8,392 nucleotides of DNA, from positions 1-8,392 of the forward strand of contig BQJX01000091.1 in NCBI GenBank assembly GCA_021604925.1. Reading direction: 5' to 3'. Under the pieces are notes generated by a model. It was not told the origin of the DNA. It saw nothing but the letters and a program-made list of their open reading frames with translations, and did not search any database. This stretch comes from Gemmatimonadota bacterium. Lineage in GTDB: Bacteria; ARS69. Made by a program: the position numbers and the translations under genes. Within the stretch, counting starts at the first letter, position 1. Every line of letters starts with the position of its first letter. Positions 1-4,971 of this stretch are shown here, one piece after another.

Positions 1-428
1 GACTCGAACCGACAGTCGCGGATCCGCACGGCCGCGTCCCGGGCGAGCCGGACGGAGCCGCCATCCGGGTCGCGTCGGCCCCGGGCGGTGCCGTTGCGCA
101 GGGTGAGTCCGTGCAGCTCGGCCGGCGTTTCGCCCGCGGCCACGGTGAAGTGGCGGGCGGACTGCTGGGCATCGATCACCACGTCGCTGCGGGACGCTCC
201 GCGGACGACCACTCCGGCGGGAAGCGCCAGGTCCTGTTCGAGGTAGGTGCCCGCTTCCACCAGCACCGTGTCCCCGGGGCCGGATTCCGCCAGGGCGGCG
301 GCAATCGAGGCGGCGGGCGTGGGCACGACCCGGGTGCGACCCTCGGCCGGGGGCGTCGGGCCCAGCAGCGCCAGTGCCATCGCCAGGGCGCCTGGACGGA
401 TGAACAGGAACGTGGAATCGGTTCGCAT
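1..428 (-). CDS. Secreted parallel beta-helix (pectin-lyase-fold) protein, 5' part only
   Basis: The frame opens at an ATG (428-426) and stays open to the left edge, so about 142 N-terminal residues are visible and the C-terminus is missing. Residues 1-30 look like a signal peptide, with a hydrophobic core GALAMALALLG and a likely cleavage region near PPAEG. Then come IAAALAESGPGDTVLVEAGTY and 'LPAGVVVRGAS', the usual entry into right-handed beta-helix repeats of the DUF1565/NosD-like kind, followed by rungs such as 'LHGLTLRNGTA' and 'VRLARDAAVRIRDCRFE'. Such proteins are usually exported and bind or cut polysaccharides, or act as surface scaffolds; which applies here cannot be told. The gene is divergent from the MerR gene. 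No good Shine-Dalgarno site is seen. A TGT-TATCTT extended -10 lies 7 bases before the ATG, so a leaderless mRNA is possible. Confidence 0.8.
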   Translation of the reverse strand, partial: MRTDSTFLFIRPGALAMALALLGPTPPAEGRTRVVPTPAASIAAALAESGPGDTVLVEAGTYLEQDLALPAGVVVRGASRSDVVIDAQQSARHFTVAAGETPAELHGLTLRNGTARGRRDPDGGSVRLARDAAVRIRDCRFE

Positions 429-502
429 CCCGCCAAGATAACACAACGCCCGAATCCGCTGGGGTCAGGGGGATCCGCGTTTGTCCCGTCTCCCGGCCAC
501 TA

Positions 503-524
503 CTTGACACAAATTTCTATCAAG
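503..524 (+). promoter_or_regulatory. HAIR-like inverted repeat, candidate operator of the MerR/HspR-like regulator
   Basis: CTTGACA (503-509) and TATCAAG (518-524) form a dyad around an AAATTT core; 9 of 11 base pairs match. The outer arms CTTGA/TCAAG equal those of the HspR-associated inverted repeat (CTTGAGT-N7-ACTCAAG), with one extra base between them. The left arm contains the whole -35 box, so a bound protein would block the promoter. The next gene encodes an HspR-like MerR protein, so autorepression is the simplest reading, inferred from position and sequence only. Confidence 0.5.
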
Positions 525-532
525 CGTAGGGT
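504..532 (+). promoter_or_regulatory. Promoter of the merR-erpA unit
   Basis: A perfect -35 box TTGACA (504-509) is followed after exactly 17 bases by TAGGGT (527-532), a weak 3/6 match to -10. Transcription would begin near 538-540, at or next to the ATG at 539, so the mRNA may be leaderless. AGGG (528-531) could instead act as a Shine-Dalgarno site if the start lies further upstream. The promoter overlaps the inverted repeat at 503-524. Confidence 0.55.
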
Positions 533-538
533 AGAACC

Positions 539-976
539 ATGAAACCACGGTCGAAGTCCGCTCCGGGGAAGATTGCCATTGGGGATGCCTCCCGGAGGCT
601 CGGGGTGCATCCGCGCACGCTGATGTCCTACGAGCGGATCGGCCTGATCGAGCCCGAGCGCTGCTCCAATCGGCGCGTGTACTCGGAGAACGATCTGCAG
701 TGGTTGGGATGTGTGCAGGACATCAACCGAAGCGCGGGAGTCAGCCTGCACGGGCTGTCCATGCTTCTCAAGTTCGTGCCGTGCTGGGCGGTGCTGGAGC
801 AGGCCGGCAAGGAAGAGAGTCCGTGCCGGGAGTCGCCGGGGTCGCCCACCCTGGGAAGAGTGGATCGCGCGTATTCGGGCAGGGCCACGGCGGACTGTCG
901 AGCGTGCGGAGTGTACCGGGAGCAGCGCGAGCAGGCTCGCGTGGCCCTGGAAAACAGGGGCACCCTGGAATCGTGA
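539..976 (+). CDS. HspR-like MerR-family transcriptional regulator with Cys-containing C-terminal part
   Basis: The 145-residue protein has an N-terminal winged helix-turn-helix of MerR type: 'IGDASRRLGVHPRTLMSYERIGLIEP' (14-39) and 'RRVYSENDLQWL' (45-56). 'GVSLHGLSMLLKF' (67-79) is the helix that in HspR reads like GVNLAGIKRILEL, so HspR is the closest well-known relative. Residues 80-130 differ from HspR and hold PCW (Cys82), Cys96 and DCRAC (Cys120, Cys123), a possible metal, Fe-S or thiol site. Cys42 and Cys58 lie in the DNA-binding half. It is the first gene of a unit with erpA, which starts 13 bases after its stop. No chaperone gene is in the window, so a heat-shock role is not supported by context; sensing of Fe-S or redox status is a guess from the cysteines and neighbour. 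The MerR assignment is firm, the ligand unknown. Confidence 0.88.
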   Translation: MKPRSKSAPGKIAIGDASRRLGVHPRTLMSYERIGLIEPERCSNRRVYSENDLQWLGCVQDINRSAGVSLHGLSMLLKFVPCWAVLEQAGKEESPCRESPGSPTLGRVDRAYSGRATADCRACGVYREQREQARVALENRGTLES

Positions 977-989
977 GGAGAACCAACTG

Positions 990-1328
990 ATGGCGAACAT
1001 GCCCAGCGTCGACGTGACCACCATTGCATCGACGAAGATGCACGAGATCCTCAACTCCGAAGAGATGTCGGGCAAGGGAGTCCGGATCTACGTGGAGGGC
1101 GGCGGTTGCTCGGGTTTCCAGTACGGGTTCGCGTTCGACGACCCGCGGGACACGGACTTCCGGCTTCCCATGAAGGAAGGGTTCGAAGTCCTGGTGGACA
1201 CCTTCAGCATGGACTACCTGCGCGGATCGCAGGTGGACTTCGTGGACACAATCGAGGGGTCCGGCTTCAAGATCTCGAATCCGAATGCGACCGGTACGTG
1301 CGGTTGTGGGAGTTCCTTCTCGGCGTAA
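990..1328 (+). CDS. erpA: A-type iron-sulfur cluster carrier, ErpA/HesB-like
   Basis: The 112-residue product carries the three conserved cysteines of A-type carriers: Cys40 in 'VEGGGCSGFQYGFAFDD' and Cys104/Cys106 in 'NPNATGTCGCGSSFSA'. The SGFQYGF and NPN..(S/T)TCGCGSSFS blocks match ErpA more closely than IscA or SufA. Such proteins receive an Fe-S cluster from the assembly scaffold and hand it to apo-enzymes in the cytoplasm; ErpA is known for serving isoprenoid-synthesis enzymes. The ATG at 990 is chosen because GAGGAG (975-980) lies 9 bases before it and the usual N-terminus begins there; the frame is open further upstream but only across the MerR gene. GAGGAG overlaps the merR stop codon, so translation is probably coupled. 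Length is normal for the family. No scaffold gene (iscU, sufB, nifU) is in the window. Confidence 0.93.
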   Translation: MANMPSVDVTTIASTKMHEILNSEEMSGKGVRIYVEGGGCSGFQYGFAFDDPRDTDFRLPMKEGFEVLVDTFSMDYLRGSQVDFVDTIEGSGFKISNPNATGTCGCGSSFSA

Positions 1329-1355
1329 CCGGGCGGGCGGCAGAGATGGTGGCTG

Positions 1356-1390
1356 CGGCCCTCGCCAACCGGGCGGGGGCCGTTTTTTTT
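1356..1390 (+). terminator. Rho-independent terminator after erpA
   Basis: An 11-bp stem (1356-1366 with 1372-1382, one G-T wobble) closes a 5-base loop, AACCG, and is followed directly by eight T (1383-1390). The next gene's Shine-Dalgarno sequence starts at 1393, so the terminator also lies in the leader of any transcript running into mec and could act as an attenuator. Confidence 0.9.
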
Positions 1391-1404
1391 ACGGAGGTGC
1401 ACAC

Positions 1405-1845
1405 GTGTCGATCGAGTGGAGCGCGGCGGTGAGCCGCGAGATCGAGGAGCACGGCGCCGCCACCTATCCGAACGAGTGCTGCGGCGCGCTGCTGGGGAGC
1501 GCCCAGGGGGACCGGCGGATCGTCCGGAGCACGCTGCGAATCGAGAACGCGCGCGCGGACGCGGCGCACCACCGCTTTCTCATCACGGATCAGGACTACC
1601 TGGCCGCCGAAGCGCACGCCACGTCGGCCGGAGTGTCCCTCCTCGGCTTCTACCACTCGCATCCGGATCACCCGGCGCGCCCGTCGCAGTACGACCTGGA
1701 TCACGCGTTTCCGTGGTTCTCCTACGTGATCCTGGCGGTGGCGAACGGGCGGCCCGGGGCCCTGACGTCCTGGCGGCTCAGCGAAGATCGCACCGAGTTT
1801 CTTCCGGAACCCACCCTCCACCCACCCCAATCGGGAGGTGCATGA
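1405..1845 (+). CDS. mec: JAMM/MPN+ zinc metalloprotease (peptidase family M67), Mec-like
   Basis: The 146-residue protein is a minimal MPN+ domain with a complete JAMM site: Glu24 in YPNECCGALLG, His84 and His86 in 'GFYHSHPDHP', Ser94 and Asp97 in 'ARPSQYD', giving the H-x-H-P-x6-S-x2-D pattern. Family members are zinc isopeptidases related to eukaryotic deubiquitinases. Mec of Mycobacterium tuberculosis frees cysteine from the CysO-cysteine adduct, and QbsD trims the tail of its sulfur carrier. The GTG at 1405 is chosen since GGAGGTG (1393-1399) sits just before it; the open frame extends upstream only across the terminator. The sulfur carrier starts 3 bases after the stop and the E1 follows, so the set is surely one operon. 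The last residues, Gly-Gly-Ala, resemble a carrier tail, probably by chance. No promoter is evident between the terminator and the start. Confidence 0.9.
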   Translation: MSIEWSAAVSREIEEHGAATYPNECCGALLGSAQGDRRIVRSTLRIENARADAAHHRFLITDQDYLAAEAHATSAGVSLLGFYHSHPDHPARPSQYDLDHAFPWFSYVILAVANGRPGALTSWRLSEDRTEFLPEPTLHPPQSGGA

Positions 1846-1848
1846 ACG

Positions 1849-2124
1849 ATGGTCAAGATCCTGATCCCGACTCCCCTGCGGCAGTACGTGGGGGACGCGT
1901 CCACCGTGGAAGCGGCGGGAGCCACCGTCGGCGAAGTCCTGCAGGCGCTCATCGCCCAGCACGACGCCATGCGCCGCCACCTGCTCGATGACGCCGGTGA
2001 GATTCGCAGCTTCGTGAACGTGTACCTGAACGACGAGGACATTCGCCATCTGGATCGCTCCCAGACCGTCATTGCCGCGGGGGACGTGCTGTCGATCGTG
2101 CCGTCCGTGGCGGGGGGGAACTGA
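1849..2124 (+). CDS. cysO: Ubiquitin-like sulfur carrier protein, CysO/MoaD/ThiS type
   Basis: The 91-residue protein has the beta-grasp carrier pattern: 'VKILIPTPLRQYVG' (2-15), 'GATVGEVLQALIAQH' (24-38), 'RSFVNVYLNDEDIRHL' (53-68) and 'AAGDVLSIVPSVAGG' (76-90). The FVN-Y-NDEDIR and 'VAGG' parts match CysO-type carriers better than ThiS. In the family the C-terminal glycine is adenylated and turned into a thiocarboxylate that donates sulfur to cysteine, molybdopterin or other products. Here an Asn follows the Gly-Gly pair (last codons GGG GGG AAC, then TGA), so the active end is not exposed in the primary product; the adjacent JAMM protease could remove it. GGGAGGTG (1833-1840) is the ribosome binding site, with a long spacing. 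An ATG at 1842 is out of frame. The product that receives the sulfur is not shown by the window. Confidence 0.9.
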   Translation: MVKILIPTPLRQYVGDASTVEAAGATVGEVLQALIAQHDAMRRHLLDDAGEIRSFVNVYLNDEDIRHLDRSQTVIAAGDVLSIVPSVAGGN

Positions 2125-2126
2125 CC

Positions 2127-3275
2127 GTGGCCCAGCTCTCCATGGAAGAGATCCGACGCTATTCCCGTCATCTGATCATGCCGGAGGTGGGCCTGCAGGG
2201 TCAGGAGAAGCTGAAGGACGCCCGCATCCTGTGCATCGGGACCGGGGGGCTCGGCTCGCCGCTGGCGCTCTACCTCGCGGCCGCCGGGGTGGGCACGCTG
2301 GGCCTGGTGGACTTCGACGAAGTGGACGAGTCCAATCTGCATCGGCAGATCATTCACGGCACGTCGGACGTGGGGAAGCGCAAGGTGATCTCCGCGCAGG
2401 AAACGCTCGCCGAGATCAATCCGCACGTGAACGTGGTCCTGCACGAGGAGCGCCTGACGTCCGCCAACGCGCTCCGGATTCTCGACGGCTACGACATCAT
2501 TGCCGACGGCACGGACAACTTCCCCACGCGCTATCTCGTGAACGACGCCTGCGTGATGCTGGGCAAGCCGAACGCCTACGGTTCGATCTTCCGGTTCGAG
2601 GGGCAGGCCACCGTGTTCTGCCATCCGGAGGGACCGTGCTATCGCTGCCTGTATCCGGAGCCGCCGCCGCCCGGGCTCGTACCGAGCTGCGCGGAGGGCG
2701 GAGTGCTGGGGATTCTGCCGGGGCTGGTGGGGCTGGTGCAGGCGACCGAAGCCATCAAGCTGGCGCTGGGGATCGGCGAGCCGCTGGTCGGGCGCCTGCT
2801 CCTGTACGACGCCCTGGCGATGGGATTCCGCGAGATGAAAGTGCGCCGCGACCCGAAGTGCCCGATGTGCGGCGAGAACCGCACCGTGACGGAGCTCATC
2901 GACTACGAACAGTTCTGCGGGATTCCCGACTTCGAGGAGCAGCAGCGGCTGGATGCGGAGTTCGAGATCGAGCCGCGCGCACTGCACGGCAAGCTCGGGA
3001 ACGGGGACTCCGTCTTCCTGCTCGACGTGCGGAACCCGGACGAGTACGCCATCTGCCATCTCCCGGGATCCGAGCTCATCCCGCTGCCGCGCCTGTTGGA
3101 AGGGCTCCATCAGCTCGATTCGGCGCGGGAGATGGTGGTGTATTGCCATAGCGGGCTTCGGTCGGCGCAGGCGGTGAACTTCCTGCGCGGCGTGGGCTTC
3201 TCCAAGGTGAAGAACCTCCGCGGCGGCGTCGACGCGTGGGCGACGGACGTGGACTCGTCCATGCCGCGCTACTGA
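2127..3275 (+). CDS. moeZ: MoeB/ThiF-type E1 adenylyltransferase fused to rhodanese, MoeZ-like
   Basis: The 382-residue protein has an E1-like domain (about 1-265) and a rhodanese domain (about 283-380). The ATP site is IGTGGLGS (37-44), with VDFDEVDESNLHRQ (61-74) and ADGTDNF (126-132; Asp130 is the likely Mg ligand). Zinc-binding pairs are CYRC (171-174) and CPMC (245-248). 'PSCAEGGVLG' (186-195) holds the conserved cysteine of MOCS3/MoeZ enzymes. The rhodanese active loop is CHSGLRS with Cys340. In the family the first domain adenylates the carrier's C-terminal Gly and the rhodanese loads persulfide sulfur. The GTG at 2127 is only 2 bases after the cysO stop, which implies translational coupling; no strong Shine-Dalgarno is seen apart from the G run at 2112-2118. 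An ATG at 2142 is an alternative start. A plain MoeB role in molybdenum-cofactor synthesis is possible. Confidence 0.93.
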   Translation: MAQLSMEEIRRYSRHLIMPEVGLQGQEKLKDARILCIGTGGLGSPLALYLAAAGVGTLGLVDFDEVDESNLHRQIIHGTSDVGKRKVISAQETLAEINPHVNVVLHEERLTSANALRILDGYDIIADGTDNFPTRYLVNDACVMLGKPNAYGSIFRFEGQATVFCHPEGPCYRCLYPEPPPPGLVPSCAEGGVLGILPGLVGLVQATEAIKLALGIGEPLVGRLLLYDALAMGFREMKVRRDPKCPMCGENRTVTELIDYEQFCGIPDFEEQQRLDAEFEIEPRALHGKLGNGDSVFLLDVRNPDEYAICHLPGSELIPLPRLLEGLHQLDSAREMVVYCHSGLRSAQAVNFLRGVGFSKVKNLRGGVDAWATDVDSSMPRY

Positions 3276-3360
3276 GCGTCCGCGATGGCCGGATGGCCGG
3301 GCCGGAAGCCGGTTTCGGCGCGGCGCGGGAGCCGCGCGGCGGAAAAAGCGCGCGGCGGGG

Positions 3361-3389
3361 TTGCTACCGCGGGAGCGTTGGAGGATAGT
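3361..3389 (+). promoter_or_regulatory. Candidate promoter for the receiver gene
   Basis: TTGCTA (3361-3366) and GATAGT (3384-3389) are each 4/6 matches to the sigma70 boxes at the ideal 17-base spacing. Transcription would start near 3396, giving a leader of about 60 bases that contains the palindrome at 3395-3416. The low-GC motif stands out in a very GC-rich gap. Confidence 0.4.
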
Positions 3390-3394
3390 AGCTT

Positions 3395-3416
3395 GCTGGG
3401 CCGGATCCGGCCCGGC
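3395..3416 (+). repeat. Palindrome/hairpin in the leader of the receiver gene
   Basis: GGGCCGGATCCGGCCC (3398-3413) is a perfect 16-base palindrome. It extends by a T-G, a C-G and a G-C pair on the flanks, so RNA could form a 9-bp stem with loop GATC. No T run follows. It may be an operator, an RNA structure, or chance in GC-rich DNA. Confidence 0.4.
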
Positions 3417-3455
3417 GCCGGTTCGTTGCTGGATCGTGCCACCCGGGGGAATCGC

Positions 3456-3851
3456 ATGGATCGGGTCCTCGTCATCGACGATGACGTCCAGGTTCGGAAG
3501 ATGCTGGAGGAAATGCTCTCCCGGGCCCGCTTTGCGGTCACCACGGTGGGAGATGGGCAGTCCGGGCTGGACGCGCTTGACCGGCAGGACTTCGGCTGTG
3601 TCATTGTCGACATGATCATGCCGCATATGGACGGGCTGGAGATCATCCGCCGGATCGCCCAGGACCATCCGGGCACCCAGGTCATTGCCCTGACCGGCGG
3701 CGGGCCCTTCCACCGCTACGACCTCCTGGAAAAGGCCGTCAGCCTCGGCGCCGCGGACGCCCTTCGCAAGCCGCTGGACTACGAGGAGCTCATCACCGTC
3801 GTGGGGCGCGTGTTCGGCCGCGAGGACGACGGGGAGATCCTCTCCGCCTGA
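3456..3851 (+). CDS. Stand-alone CheY-like response regulator receiver
   Basis: The 131-residue protein is a single receiver domain with no output domain. It shows the acidic pocket 'VLVIDDD' (4-10), the phosphoacceptor Asp52 in VIVDMIMPHMDGLE, the switch residue Thr80 in 'VIALTGGG', and Lys105 in 'ALRKPLDYEEL'. Such proteins take a phosphoryl group from a histidine kinase and act through protein contacts or as a phosphorelay step. The ATG at 3456 is preceded at 5 bases by GGGGGA (3445-3450); upstream in-frame codons give low-complexity sequence and are not used. No kinase or chemotaxis gene is nearby, so the partner is unknown. It is separated from moeZ by 180 bases and has its own candidate promoter. 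Confidence 0.92.
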   Translation: MDRVLVIDDDVQVRKMLEEMLSRARFAVTTVGDGQSGLDALDRQDFGCVIVDMIMPHMDGLEIIRRIAQDHPGTQVIALTGGGPFHRYDLLEKAVSLGAADALRKPLDYEELITVVGRVFGREDDGEILSA

Positions 3852-4007
3852 TCCCGCGGATCCCGCCCGAGTTGGGCTCCAAACCGCTTCGGAGCGCGTT
3901 TCCACGCCTGCCCGCCCTGCGAACACCCTCTACGATACGAATTCCCGCCGCCTTTTCCTGGGCCGCTCACGGAACTTCCGCCGGGTCTTCCTCGTACCGA
4001 TACTAAT

Positions 4008-4028
4008 GTGATATCATCACGGTATCAC
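4008..4028 (+). promoter_or_regulatory. Operator-like phased repeats over an extended -10, upstream of the SPFH gene
   Basis: GTGAT (4008-4012), ATCAC (4016-4020) and ATCAC (4024-4028) start exactly 8 bases apart. The outer pair also makes a 21-base dyad, GTGATATC-N5-GGTATCAC, with 7 of 8 pairs matching. TGATATCAT (4009-4017) reads as an extended -10 (TG-N-TATCAT, 5/6), so the repeats cover the promoter. The ribosome binding site follows at 4032. A repressor site is likely. The protein could be the ribbon-helix-helix product two genes on, or a GntR-type repressor elsewhere. Confidence 0.6.
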
Positions 4029-4043
4029 CCTAGGAGGAAGACC

Positions 4044-4913
4044 ATGACCAAGGAAGTCACTCGCAAGCCCGCCCACGGCGGAATGATGCTCGTCGTGAAT
4101 ATCGTCATCGATCTGTTTGCGCTGGCTCTGATCATCAGCGGAGCGGAGGCCGAACTGGTGGCGCCGCTGATCACAGGGGTCGCGCTTCTGCTGCTCGGTG
4201 TCTTCATGTCGTTCGGGTTCTTCATCGTCGCGCCGAATCAGGCCGCGGTGCTGTTGTTCTTCGGAAAGTACGTGGGGTCCGTCAAGACGAACGGATTCTA
4301 CTGGGTCAATCCGTTCACGATCCGGAAGCGCATTTCGCTGCGCGCGCGGAACCTGAACGGCCAGAAGCTCAAGGTGAACGATCGCGGAGGCAATCCGATT
4401 GAGATCGCGGCCGTGCTGGTCTGGGAAGTCAAGAACACGGCCGAGGCGATGTTCGACGTGGATGACTACGAGGGATACGTGGACACGCAGAGCGAATCCG
4501 CAGTCCGGCACCTGGCCACATCCTACTCGTACGACAACCGGGAGGACTCGGAGGAGCCGTCGTTGCGCGGCGACATCGACCGCGTGTCCAAGCAGCTGGA
4601 GTCGGAGCTGTCGGAGCGCCTGGCCCGGGCCGGCGTGCGCGTCATCGAAGCGCGACTGTCGCACCTGGCGTACGCGCCGGAGATTGCCGGCGCCATGCTG
4701 CAACGGCAGCAGGCGGACGCCATCATCGCGGCGCGCGCCAAGATCGTGGAAGGCGCGGTGGGCATGGTGGAAGACGCGCTTCGGCACCTGTCCGAGCGTG
4801 GCGTGGTGGATCTCGATCCGGAGCGGAAGGCGAACATGGTCAGCAACCTGCTGGTCGTCCTCTGCGGACAGCACGATGCCCAGCCGATCCTGAACGCCGG
4901 TTCCCTGTACTAG
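4044..4913 (+). CDS. SPFH/Band 7 (stomatin-like) membrane protein
   Basis: The 289-residue protein begins with two hydrophobic segments (about 14-33 and 39-63), then the SPFH entry 'FFIVAPNQAAVLLFFGKYVGSV' (59-80), 'TNGFYWVNPF' (82-91), and a strand-rich part with 'IEIAAVLVWEVKN' (119-131). A helical half follows, with 'AGVRVIEARLSHLAYAPEIA' (196-215) and 'MLQRQQADAIIAARAKIVEGAV' (218-239), typical of stomatin/prohibitin-like oligomers. SPFH proteins form large ring or cage assemblies at the membrane and organise membrane domains or proteases. The ATG at 4044 is chosen because AGGAGG (4032-4037) precedes it by 6 bases; the frame is open to a GTG at 4008, but that lies inside the operator. It heads a two-gene unit with a ribbon-helix-helix protein. 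No NfeD-type protease partner is present. The C-terminus ends in a short tail, GSLY. Confidence 0.9.
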   Translation: MTKEVTRKPAHGGMMLVVNIVIDLFALALIISGAEAELVAPLITGVALLLLGVFMSFGFFIVAPNQAAVLLFFGKYVGSVKTNGFYWVNPFTIRKRISLRARNLNGQKLKVNDRGGNPIEIAAVLVWEVKNTAEAMFDVDDYEGYVDTQSESAVRHLATSYSYDNREDSEEPSLRGDIDRVSKQLESELSERLARAGVRVIEARLSHLAYAPEIAGAMLQRQQADAIIAARAKIVEGAVGMVEDALRHLSERGVVDLDPERKANMVSNLLVVLCGQHDAQPILNAGSLY

Positions 4914-4920
4914 TCCATCC

Positions 4921-4956
4921 GCCCGTCGAGCCGACGCCGGGTCGGCATCGACGGGC
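4921..4956 (+). repeat. Strong intercistronic hairpin between the SPFH and ribbon-helix-helix genes
   Basis: GCCCGTCGA (4921-4929) pairs perfectly with TCGACGGGC (4948-4956), and inside it GCCGAC (4930-4935) pairs with GTCGGC (4941-4946) around loop GCCGG, leaving one bulged A at 4947. The stem is 15 bp. No T run follows, so it is not a standard terminator. It ends one base before the ribosome binding site of the next gene (4958-4963), so it may protect the upstream message or tune translation. Confidence 0.75.
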
Positions 4957-4971
4957 CAGGGAGTGCGTTTC

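Noticed and set aside
2072..3151. Second plus-strand frame over moeZ
   Set aside because: Arg/Gly/Ala-rich shadow of moeZ in another frame, without motifs.
3301..3347. GC-rich inverted repeats after moeZ as a terminator
   Set aside because: GCGCGGC/GCCGCGC (3318-3324, 3331-3337) can pair, but only an A run follows on the plus strand and the T run on the minus strand is on the wrong side.
1722..3926. Long open frame of 734 codons on the minus strand
   Set aside because: It lies opposite mec, cysO, moeZ and the receiver gene, all of which have clear family motifs. Its translation is rich in Arg, His, Pro and Ala with no motif, as expected for the complement of GC-rich genes.
4963..4971. GTG at 4963 as start of the ribbon-helix-helix gene
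   Set aside because: It overlaps the Shine-Dalgarno sequence AGGGAG, whereas the in-frame GTG at 4972 has an 8-base spacing.
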